Source: Mucor racemosus (lineage: Eukaryota > Mucoromycota > Mucoromycetes > Mucorales > Mucoraceae). From it: a stretch of 64,000 nucleotides of DNA. Shown in pieces: positions 1-10,589 of this stretch. Within the stretch, counting starts at the first letter, position 1, and each line of letters opens with the position of its first letter. A program made the translations under genes and the position numbers. Location of the stretch: NCBI GenBank assembly GCA_027405735.1, contig JAPEHQ010000011.1:62001-126000 (forward strand). Reading direction: 5' to 3'. The notes under the pieces are model-generated. The model made no database searches. It was not told where the DNA came from and saw only the letters and a list, made by a program, of their open reading frames with translations.

Positions 1-137
1 ATCTTTTGTTGTCATACGACCCAAAATACATGAAAATAGAGCAGCATAAAGTGGCTTGCGAGTAATTGACAATAAGGAGGCAGATTCATCTCTTCTCATA
101 GACTAAACTATTTTGCTAATCGCGTTAACAAAAAAAC

Positions 138-2599
138 ATGAAATCAAGTTCAAAAATCAAAGTTATTATTAAGAGAAAAAATTACAAAGCCAATACTTTG
201 TTTAATGATAGTGCTGACACAAAGAACAAGCATCTGTCAAGTAGTGGTGAAACATTAATTGAAGAAAAGTTGAATGAAGATAGTGTCGATGATCTTGGTC
301 TTCTCCACGAACTAGTATCCAATTTTGTGGGCGAACAATACGACGAAAACGAAAAGCAATACAACAATGCAAACGAGCAATTATACTTGAATTCTGACAA
401 TGACAAAGATGACTATAGTAACCAAGTATCTGTAGATAGTAAATACATCGATGAAGATAATAAGCTGTCTGGTAAGGTTTATAAACATTATCGTAGAGAT
501 CAATTACTAATGCGTTAGCAACTATAGATAATCTCACTCCAGTGGCATCATATTATGTTTGTTCTATATGCGAATATACCGTTGACAACTACAGTACTTT
601 TATATTGCACTTAAAAATGGCCCATCATATAGCTTTTAAAGAAAAGATTATACACCAACGTTTGAAATCAGGTGATAATTACTGCTGCCCAGCCTGTAAA
701 AGCGTTTACACCAGCGCTGAAGATTGTATGGAACATTTAAAATTTAACCATAAAGAAGTCTTAGTGTCTCTCTGTAAATCTATTATATTGCCTGATCTTA
801 ACGACATCAACAACTACTGTCAAGCTTGCGAAAGAAGATATTCAAGCAGAATGGTTCTTAGAAGGCATTTAGACTTGGTTCATTGTATGAAACCAATAGA
901 TGCAAGGCTCATTAAACCTAATCCAAATATTTTACCAGATCCAAATGACCCCAATCATCACTGTCGCAGCTGTAACAGAACATACTCAGCGATGTATACA
1001 TTTAAAAGGCACCTATATTTCACTCATGGTAACAACATGACTGTAAATAAGCAAATGTCTAGTCAAGCTGAACCAGATTTAAATGCTCACAGTTTTTACT
1101 GTCATGTTTGCAAGCAAAAATTTGTAAATCAAACTTATCTTTCTCGACATTTGAAACGTATGCACACTGAAAAGATACATAATGTTACAAAGAATGATAA
1201 ATCAAATTTTTTACCTGAGCCTCGCGGTAAAATTTTCGATTGTCATCCATGTAGGAAAACATACCAGGGAGCAAAAACGTACCAGAATCATCGTAGAATT
1301 AAACACAATGCACCTTTACCACCTCGACTTGACATACCCAATCCTGACGCCGAGATCGATCCGAATAGCGCAAGTCTTTATTGTACAAAATGTGATAAAC
1401 ATTACAAATCAAAGCTAACTTTTAAAGCACATTTACAAAATATACACAAATGGATACATCAATCTGAAAAGGGAGGCTCTGATGCAGAAATAATTGATAT
1501 CAACAGCCCAACCTTTTATTGCGAAAAATGTAAAAAAGAACACAAAACCAGACAGTTATTCAGACTACACTTGAAACATGTTCACAATATAACATGTCAA
1601 TTTGAGAAAGTAAACCTCGACCGTAATGTAAAAATCGATGCTTATAGCCCTGGTTTATATTGCGCGAAATGTGATAGACGATACAAGACAAGAGCGATAT
1701 TCAGACGACATTTAAAAATTAATCACAGGATGATGTATGGCTCGCGAAATTTCAACTGTAATCCTAATGCGGAAATCGACATTAATAGCCCTGTTTTCTA
1801 TTGTGCAAAATGCGATAAAAGGCACATGACAAAGGCCTTATTTAAATCACATTTATTTTATATTCACAAGTATAAGGATATAATCAAAAGAAGAATTATC
1901 CCCAATGAAAATGTTGATCTTGATATCAATAGTCCAATTCACTATTGCGCTCAGTGTGATACAAGATACGCTACAAGATTGATATTCAGACAACATTTAG
2001 GTCGAGTTCACAATTTGTCATTTCGTTATAGAAAATCAATATCGAATTCTGACGCAAACATTAATGTAAATAGCCCAGATTTCTATTGTGCAAAATGTGA
2101 TAGAAAATACAACTCACAAAATACATTCAGAATACACTTGAGAAGTATACACAATTTGAGATATCGCTTTCAAAAAGTAAAACCTGATTTCGACACACAA
2201 ATTGATATTAATAGCCCAAATTTTTATTGTGCAAAATGTGAGAGACGATCAAAGTCGAAAAAATTATTCAGACTGCATTTGAGAAATGTACACAATATAA
2301 TATATCGCCTTGAAAAATTAACACCCAATTCTGGAACAGAGATTGATATCGATAGCCCAAATTTTTATTGTGCAAAATGCGATAGACGATACAATTCAAG
2401 AATCACATTTAGATCTCATTTGAGACTTTCTCACAAGATAGTATATCGTCTCGAGAAATTAAACTCCAATCCTGACGTAAAAATTGATATCGATGATCCT
2501 AATTGCTACTGTGCAAGATGTGAGAAAAGATATAAATCGAAATTGACATTCAAAGAGCATTTGAAACGTGTTCACAAGTTTGTATACATATCATTTTGA
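138..2599 (+). CDS. Multi-C2H2 zinc-finger protein, 15 fingers, two exons
   Basis: Probable nucleic-acid-binding nuclear protein of 801 residues. Exon 1 is 138-471 and exon 2 is 528-2599. The 56-nt intron has a GTAAGG donor, a TACTAAT branch-like site and a TAG acceptor, and keeps frame; an alternative TAG acceptor at 518 also keeps frame. Without splicing, the finger region would have to start at GTG 542, which is not credible in a eukaryote. Residues 1-115 are acidic and low-complexity. Fifteen fingers follow from about residue 121 to the end, mostly C-x2-C-x12-H-x4-H. They are separated by linkers of about 25 residues, not TGEKP linkers, and each linker ends in a D/N-x-x-S/D-P-x-F-Y-C type motif. 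The last nine finger-plus-linker units are very alike (near 49 residues), which suggests recent tandem duplication inside the gene. The gene at 62502-63995 shares this architecture. The target is unknown. Confidence 0.85.
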
Positions 2600-3928
2600 G
2601 GAACATAGATTCTAACCTTGACGCAAAATCCGGTACGTATTATACTGTACCCTTATGTGAAGTATAATGAAGTACTCATAATCATGTACATTTAGGAGTC
2701 GTAAGAGAAAAATCCATGAATTGAAATATGACATGAAGCAATAATTAGTTTATTTAAATAGATATGAGGCATATCTCACAAGTTGATTAATAAAAACAGT
2801 TCAAACACACACAATTATTATAAATATTCCAAATATTTCAATAGAAATATTAATTATATAGTATATCTATCAAAATTTAATTTGTCAAACTATACATCTA
2901 CATGATGATAGTTTGCCCCTAATAGCGTATATTTACAATTGCTCATATGTATCATTGAATTATGAGCGCCACAAAAGGTTGTCATTTTGGTCTTTTCTTT
3001 CAAAATTTCTATTTTGAAAATTAAGTCTACTCCTCAATACCTTCCTCTATAGATATCTTCCTACTCCTGAAACTGCTTGGCTATTGTACATTAGTTTATA
3101 TATGTAATCCGGCATCACCATCAAAATTGTAACTGAATCTAACTTTTTTTTTTCAATCCACAGCAAACAAAGTCAATCCGGTCGATCCGGTCGATCCGAT
3201 CCGGTCAATCCGGTCAATCCAATCGGGCCAATCTGGTCAATCCGGTCATTTTAGTTTCTAACACTTTAAATGATACCTTTCTAAAAGCGTTAGAAGTATT
3301 AGCATTGTCATTAATGATGAAGGTGGGAATAATAAACCAAAGGCACTGTTAAGTACATAAGATGTATTGATTTATCTTTGTCTGTAATTTCGCGTTACGA
3401 ATTGCGTAAAATTAATTACACCACATCCAACTTTCGATGTCAGTTCAGTAGAAGATCAGCCCTACCCCACTCTTATCGGGTCTATGCCAACGCCATGATA
3501 TTGATGTACCTATAAAATGTGATTTTATGCAATATTTTTCTCAGAAACTTCTCAGCTTTTATCATTTGCTCTATCAACTTGTCAGAAACGCCAAACTTTT
3601 GATTAAATACCTCAAAATATACTATCATAAGAAATCATAAAAAGACTGTAAATTGAGATGCATTTGATAAGTTTTTTCCGAAAATACATTGCTGGAATCT
3701 GCTTTCTATGATCGTCAATTAGGAAAAGCATTTCCCCTCCTTGGAATTCTCATTCTTTTTTTTTTTTTTTTTTTTTTTCCTTTCACATTAATTTTCGATT
3801 GTAGATTAATTTTCATGACAAATACAGTATCCCACAGTCTGACTGCACTAAAACCGCGTATCATTTAAGACTTTGAAATTCGGGGCTTTCTGTGTGTAAT
3901 ATGTACCTTTTTTTTTTATCCTTTTATC
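2600..3928. other. Intergenic region without a recognised gene
   Basis: AT-rich spacer between the zinc-finger gene and the hydrolase-phosphatase gene. It holds a degenerate tandem array of a GGTCAATCC-like 9-10-mer near 3172-3250 and a T-run near 3758-3778. I see no RNA gene or coding relic. Confidence 0.6.
3172..3250. repeat. Tandem 9-10-bp repeat (GGTCAATCC-like)
   Basis: About eight degenerate tandem units built on GGTCAATCC/GGTCGATCC. The stretch is much richer in C and G than its surroundings. The function is unknown; it lies upstream of the gene starting at 3929. Confidence 0.75.
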
Positions 3929-5970
3929 ATGTCTAAACTGAGTATTCTAAACGAAAAGAATGAGGCCATTGTTGGTATTCTCGAGAAAAAGCCCGAGGTT
4001 GATCAAGGTCGTCCTCAGCCTCGAATTGTATTAATTGTACACGGTATTTTAGGTTGGTTTGAAATTACTTTTTCAATCTTGGAATTCCCACTCATTATTA
4101 TTATTATTATTATATGTATTAAATAGGACATAAAGATTATCTATTTCAAAGAGTACTTGCACAAACACTTCCAATTACTACATTTCGATTTGATTTCAGA
4201 GGCAATGGTGAAAGTAGTGGCTCACCTGGTTACTGTAATATTTTGGTATGTTTTTACATATGCGATTAAATAAAACGACTAACATTTCAACGTCTAAACA
4301 GGAAGATACAGATGATATTCATACAGTAGCAAAGCATTTTGAAGATTCAGGATACGAGATTTATGCAGTGATTGGTCATTCTCGAGGTAAACACTAGAAC
4401 ATTTGATTTGAATTGTTTTTAATTTAAAAAATAGGTGCTTTATCCGCATTCAAATTTGCAACTACATGTGAGAAACCATTACCTATTGTAGTTAATTTAT
4501 CTGGCAGATACAAGATGAATGATAACCAATTAAAGACAAGCCGACCTGAAATTGGAAAAGCATTAGAAGAGCATGTAAGTATCTTTTTGAGTTTTTCAAT
4601 TTAAATATTTAGGAATTCATTATATAAAATAGGGATATTTTGATTGGCATGTAAAACAAAGGGATCGCATTGCTACTGTCAAAGTAACTCAACCAGAAGT
4701 AGAAAGGTTTTACAATTGGTCAAATGAGCATGGTATTGGATATAGAGAACAGATCAATTTATACAAATTCACTAATATAGATCCTAGTTTCCAGAATGCC
4801 ATTATCAACATGTGTATTGACATGCCATGGATTAAAAGACAAAGTACAAATATTTTTTATGAAATTTAATAACCCTTCATATTTTAATTTACCTGTTATA
4901 GACTGTACCCCCTTATAATGCCGCCATGTTTGCAAACAAGATTCCTAATCATACACTAGTTCTTTTACCTGAAGGCGATCATAATTTCAAAGGTCAATTT
5001 GAACAAGTGACAAAAGTAGTTGTTGATTTCTTTAGCAAGCATGAACAGGATAATTATCAACGAGCAGTTTCAATGGGACAAACAACCGGTGTTGTTATAC
5101 CTCGTTGGGTAGATATTGATGGTGTTAATAACTTTCGTGATATCGGTGGTTGGCCACTAAAAGACGGTAGTGGATATATTCGTGAAAGGCTCATATTTAG
5201 ATCTGGCCATTTATCTAAATTATCACCTCAGGGCAGTGCTCAATTGAATAAATTAAACATTAAGGCCACATTTGATTTTAGATTAGATCATGAAATTAAA
5301 AGAGACGGTATCATGCAGTAAGTTTTTTTTTCATATAGTTAAATATGCATATTTTACTCAAATGCTATTTTTTTCCAATAGAGAATTGCCTGGTGTAACT
5401 CGATTCGGATATAATTTATACGAAAATGTTGTCAAATCCGATAATGATTTATACAAAGCTTTGATGGTATTTTTGGAGGGAGAAGAAGGATTTGCTGAAG
5501 GATATATGATCATCTTGGAATCTGGTAAAAAGTTAATTGGCGATGTGTTTAGATACATGATTAAGGAACTATCGACTAAACAAAGATCTGCTATGGTGAT
5601 TCATTGTACAGCTGGTAAAGATCGTACTGGTGTGTTTGTCATGACATTGCTTGGATTATGTGGTGTAGATGATGAAATTATTGCTAAAGAATATGAATTG
5701 ACAAACCTTGGTTACTTTGAATTTGAAAAGCACTTGGTAGCTAGAGCAAGACAAGTGGGTGTCACTATAGATGTTATGAGAGCATCTTTATCTGCTTCAG
5801 TTGGTGGAATGAGATTAACAATAGCCCAAGTAAAGCAAAAATATGGATCATTTGAAGGCTATGTTCGAGATGAATGTGGATTGTCAAGCACTGAAATTCA
5901 AGCAATTCGAAATTTAATGATTGTACCTATTCCGTTTGAGGAACGTCAATTATATAGACCTAAGATTTAG
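3929..5970 (+). CDS. Alpha/beta-hydrolase fused to tyrosine phosphatase; internal phase break (possible pseudogene)
   Basis: Inferred exons are 3929-4043, 4127-4245, 4302-4386, 4435-4574, 4633-4843, 4902-5317 and 5382-5970. The N-terminal half is a serine-hydrolase fold: VHGHKD oxyanion-type loop, FRGNGES, the nucleophile elbow GHSRG, and GDHNF carrying the catalytic His. The C-terminal half is a Y_phosphatase3-like protein tyrosine phosphatase: NNFRDIGG, then the P-loop HCTAGKDRTG with its C-x5-R. Exon 4902-5317 encodes the hydrolase end and the phosphatase start in one frame, so the fusion is seen directly. Oddity: the fifth exon ends in phase 1 at the only GT donor (4844), but the next exon needs phase 0. 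The canonical splice reads into a stop a few codons later. The stretch expected before TVPP, which normally carries the catalytic Asp, is absent. This is either a decaying gene, an assembly indel or a non-canonical intron. All other junctions fit. Confidence 0.7.
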
Positions 5971-6045
5971 AAATTAGCTATTATATGAAAAGGAATGTTG
6001 AAAGAAAACCTCCGTTTATTATTTCTCCCCCCAAATAAAGTTGAA

Positions 6046-6048
6046 GCC

Positions 6049-6088
<40 letters not shown>
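6046..6088. repeat. (ACGC)n microsatellite
   Basis: About ten uninterrupted tetranucleotide units in the short space between the phosphatase stop and the F-box/LRR start, so probably in a UTR or promoter. It creates spurious open frames on both strands. Confidence 0.9.
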
Positions 6089-6089
<1 letters not shown>

Positions 6090-6255
6090 ACATACATACA
6101 AATGCACTCTGTGCTAAAACAATAAGAAACACCCCTTTTGTGTATAAAATACATTTATACATATTTAAATACAATTTAAACCCTTTTTTCTTTTTCTCTT
6201 TCTTTTTTTTCAATTCTTTTTTCACTTGTTTTTTTTTTTTTTTTAATTTAATATC

Positions 6256-7506
6256 ATGGATTATCAATATACAAATCAACCACACTTGGCTGTATGCTTA
6301 CCAGAAATTGTAAGTCATATCCTATCATTTCTTGTACCTACACAATGCCAAGATGAACCAAAGAAAAGAGCCTATATCGATCTTTACCCCTGCTTACTGG
6401 TAAGCCGTCTGTGGCATGACAGTGCTAGTAGAATTGTATGGAGAAAAGCATATTTCGAAGATACAAAAGATGATTTGAATATATTTCTTAAATTTGCTTC
6501 TGTAATCTATGATGCACCCATTCCAATGTTATCTCCGTCTATTTCCACATCATCAGCAAGTGCAGCACAATTAGCTATTGGTCAGTACTCGGAAATGCCT
6601 ACTCTCTCAAACTACCCAAGCAGATCCTCTTCAATATCAAGCGTATCAACCATTGAGACACCAGTAGAATATTTTGATGAGAATATATCCAAAATGACAA
6701 CTGACGAATTATTCGCTGAAATTGATGTCCGAGCTCAAAATCACATGGACACAACGGCCCGACTTTCAACATACCGTAATGCATTAAGAGTTTTATCAAT
6801 TCGAAAAATGAAGGAAAAAACAATCAATGAACCACTATCTCGCATCGGACAAAATGCCAACAAATTAGAGCATCTAGATATTTACATCTGTGATCATTTT
6901 TCCAACGAAGCATTGAATCCTTTCTTGGCTCATTCAAACCTTACATTTTTATCCTTAGCAGGTTGTCATCATATCTCCGATAGTGCTATCCTTAAAGTGG
7001 CAGAATATTGTGGACGTTTAGAGCATTTAGATTTACGTGCATGTGGATTAGTTTCAGATGTCTCCTTGTCCGCTATTGCCATGCAATGCCCCCGTTTAAG
7101 GCATTTAAATGTAGGTCGTATTCGGGATCGTGATAAAGTCTCTATCAAATCCATTAGTCTTATTGCTCAATATACACAAGCTGCTGTCTTGGGTTTGGCT
7201 GGTTGTGATATCGATGATGCTTGTATGCAATTGTTGGCAAGGTATCGTACAACAGGCTTAGAACGTGTGTCGGTTAATAGTTGCTTTAAAATATCAAATG
7301 AAACTGTATATGCTTATATCAAATATTGTCCAAACTTGTCTGTATTTGAGATGAAGGAATGTCATAATGTGAATGATTGGGAAGCAGTGGCTGAATTGGT
7401 GCAAAGAAAAGTCTTGTTGACTTTATGCGATCAACAAAATAAAGCTTGTGCTGATTGGGCGAGGATACGTGGAAGAACTTTGGATGTGAAAGCACCCCTC
7501 AAGTAA
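6256..7506 (+). CDS. F-box/LRR protein, AMN1-like
   Basis: Single-exon protein of 416 residues. Residues about 14-60 fit an F-box (LPEIVSHILSFL..., then LVSRLWHDSASRIVWRKAYF), which would bind Skp1 in an SCF ubiquitin ligase. From about residue 205 there are AMN1/Fbxl-type leucine-rich repeats of about 26 residues, such as LTFLSLAGCHHISDSAIL and LEHLDLRACGLVSDVSLS. Such repeats usually form the substrate-recruiting arc. The linker (about 90-180) is Ser/Thr-rich and disordered. The chosen ATG is the first in frame and follows a long T-rich 5' leader. Yeast Amn1 antagonises mitotic exit; whether this is its orthologue or another F-box/LRR paralogue cannot be settled from sequence alone, so no symbol is given. 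Confidence 0.82.
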   Translation: MDYQYTNQPHLAVCLPEIVSHILSFLVPTQCQDEPKKRAYIDLYPCLLVSRLWHDSASRIVWRKAYFEDTKDDLNIFLKFASVIYDAPIPMLSPSISTSSASAAQLAIGQYSEMPTLSNYPSRSSSISSVSTIETPVEYFDENISKMTTDELFAEIDVRAQNHMDTTARLSTYRNALRVLSIRKMKEKTINEPLSRIGQNANKLEHLDIYICDHFSNEALNPFLAHSNLTFLSLAGCHHISDSAILKVAEYCGRLEHLDLRACGLVSDVSLSAIAMQCPRLRHLNVGRIRDRDKVSIKSISLIAQYTQAAVLGLAGCDIDDACMQLLARYRTTGLERVSVNSCFKISNETVYAYIKYCPNLSVFEMKECHNVNDWEAVAELVQRKVLLTLCDQQNKACADWARIRGRTLDVKAPLK

Positions 7507-10500
7507 TATACAACAGCAACAAGCACAAAAAAAAAGTAACCTAATACCCATTATTCAGCACACCACAACAACTATTTGATGTATATAAAACTACCATATA
7601 ATACCCCTTCTTTTCTCTAATATTTAACCGTATTCTTTCGGTACATTACTTTACTTTTTTATTTTTTTCTTTAATAAATAATAATTCTAAAATACCAAAG
7701 AATGTATATTGTTATTTCATTGAAAACCTAAACGGACCGAGCACATTATATATATATATATATCCAACCCTAAAGCTCGTATAAATATATGTATGCGATG
7801 CATATGAAGAATTTTTTGATCGTTGAATATGTACATGCTATTTGTTTGTTTATCTGTTTGTCAGTTTCGGTTGCCACGTTCCATTTATTTGCATAATATT
7901 GAATCGCTTTTAGTATATTTTACTTTGTGCCATAACAAGATGTTGCAAATATGAAAATTTCAACCTGAATATTTGAAAAACTACTTGAATAACATGAGCA
8001 TGTAACATTAATGCTTTACAAATGGCGATACACCAAGCCAACTGGTCTGACATATTTGTATTTGCATTCAGAAATCAAATTGAAAATGTGCATATATATT
8101 GTCAAGACTCAGATACTGAGAATACCAATAATCCAGGAATGCGGGTAATATAATTTAATATTAATATAATTTAATATTAGAAGAACAGTGTGTAATTATG
8201 GTGACGCCAAACGATGTACGGGTGTATACATTTTATGAGCACAATTAGCAAACTCTTATTTTCAAGGCAATTTTTAATGCGCTTCTAATACCTACTTTGA
8301 CCATTAAAAAATGTTTAGAACTATTTGATAGGCTGATTAAATGTGTCAAAATACTTAATTCTCTATTTGCAACCTTTTTTGGGCTGAAATAAATCCTTTA
8401 AACGCATAAAAGTGATCATTTCAAATCAATCTGGCGGGCGTTGAAGTCGATGTCAAAATTTTGTGTCGTTTTGTTTAGGATCGTCGATTTCCGAAAATGT
8501 TTGATGATTTTTCGAAAATAACTATATAAAACAATAAGCTAGTGTACAATGCAAAATAATTAACTCTGGTAGTACTTTTTGTTACCTATCTAATGGTGGT
8601 AAAGATAGATGTTTTTTTCTCATAAACTTTTGAGAAAAATGCATAAATAAGCATATCTGCTATTTGCCGAAAACTCAAAAATTCTAATAGCAAATACTCA
8701 AATAAACGTTTTAAGGTAAGGAATCAAGCTTTTGCGGTTATTTGATACCTATATATATCATAGTAAAAAGTTCCGTTTTTGGGATGAAAAACTAGGATTT
8801 TTCAAAATTGGGGTTTTTCATGAGGTATACCTCATGGAAAATTGCCATAAAATCAAGGATGAAAAAAAATTATAACGATGCAATGGGAATATTTTCTTGG
8901 ATGAGAGAAGTTGTTTGGTATACTTTAGAGCATCAGGGGATAGCAAAACATAAAGATATGCGCTGTTTCAAGCGCTAAATTATACGTAGATTTGGTGAAA
9001 CGATGGCATAACGCTGCATAAATCTTGATCAAACTACCATCAATTTGCAAAAAAAAAATATCAGGCATATCTCAACATGATTTGAGCCCATCCAAATAAA
9101 TTATAATAAGATTGTAGTATTTTTTTGTGGGACGAAAATTCTTTAATTACCTTTTGTCGCGGAGAGGTGTTTCACGATAATTTGACATCAAATGCACAGG
9201 ATTAGGACAGATTAGGGACATGGTGACACAGGCTTGAGGATGCATTTAAAGCTTTATTTCTTCGTTTTTTGAGTGTATAGAGCTTTTGATTGTTATTCTT
9301 TATTGTGATTTAGTGAAGGATCTGTTGAAATTTTCGAACGCTGAGTTTGTTGGTTCAAGCTCCATCTTGAACTGGAATCAGCACACATTTGTCATGGCTT
9401 GGCTATCTTCCTCTTCTTGAAATGATGAGCCAAAAAGTATGTAATTAATACATCATTATTATTTATCATTGTAAGCAATAAACCTTAGATACTTTTTCCA
9501 AACAAAAAAGATGAGTACTTTTCTCCTCATATCATCTTATAACAAGACGTGTAAAAATATCGAGCATTGAGTTAAAATATCGTTAATGAAAGTACTCATT
9601 TTACAAGGTCGATCATGCAAATGATTAAATAAATATTTTTGTGGTTTGAAAGAGTGTTGTAATCAATCGTTTATCAGCAATCTTTTTTGGAGATCCAAGA
9701 AAGAATTAACAAGAATAACCACACAAAAGCTTCAGAAAGGATATTGTAAATAATCGGTTTTTGGATTTTCCTCTATGCACAATAACTCATGACATTAACG
9801 ATACTTCTAATCATATTCATCACTGGTTTTAGCAACCAAACTGTTACCAATAAATTTAAAGCAAAGTCGTTTTTCGAGATCATTTTATGTGAATTTTAGG
9901 CTGAAAAATGCCTATTGCTGGACATGAGCTCCATAGCATCTCATCTGCACAATGAATCGAATATTTTAGCACTGTCCATATCCTTTACAAAGCAAAAATG
10001 GTGCATACCAATTTTCGTACAACAAATATCATTTGACTGATAAATCAGTATATTATCAAAGTGCTCAATTGTGAAGTCAATAAGATTCACCATAGAAACT
10101 TGGGCCATGTATTCTCGGTGCAGTAAGATCGACACCCTTATCACAACATTTTGTTGAGGGGAGAGAGAGAGGTAAATACAAAATGCTCATAATGTCATGA
10201 TAATTTTAAAATAACAAATATATGGAAATAGGATCATGTGTCAACCGGTTATATGTATTCTGTCGATCCAAAACGACGAACAGATAATATATATATTTCA
10301 CAATGGAATAGCCGTAATATTACAAAATAAGCTCGATTCATGCCTTCCAAGTAAGTTTTTGCCGCATAAAAAGATAAAAATTCAAATTATAATCAGCAGA
10401 AATATTGGATATTAAACTACAACCATAAAACAACTGCGTTTGGATAACTTTTTTTTTGTACAACTGCAAGTTTCTATATTTCATGATCTTGGCCCTCACA

Positions 10501-10589
10501 CCAGATTTATGTTATTAATTACTAATTTAATTTGATGTGTGAAAGACTGTCAGTAGCTCACATCGCTCACTATAATGTAAAATTGGAAA
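7507..10589. other. Gene-free AT-rich region
   Basis: No convincing gene or RNA. Short open frames, such as one of about 44 codons near 8020-8155 and one on the minus strand at 9941-10144, have no recognisable family and may be eroded mobile-element coding. There are short direct and inverted AT motifs (two copies of TTAATATAATTTAATATTA near 8145-8180). The segment near 8380-9000 has phrases resembling the 31.6/57.7-kb repeat (CCGTTTTTGGGA). Confidence 0.5.

Noticed and set aside
542..2599. Zinc-finger gene starting at GTG 542 as a single exon
   Set aside because: A phase-perfect 56-nt intron joins the upstream ATG exon at 138-471, which is the better eukaryotic model.
6019..6313. Open frames of 88-90 codons on both strands
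   Set aside because: Produced by the (ACGC)n microsatellite and T-runs before the F-box/LRR gene.
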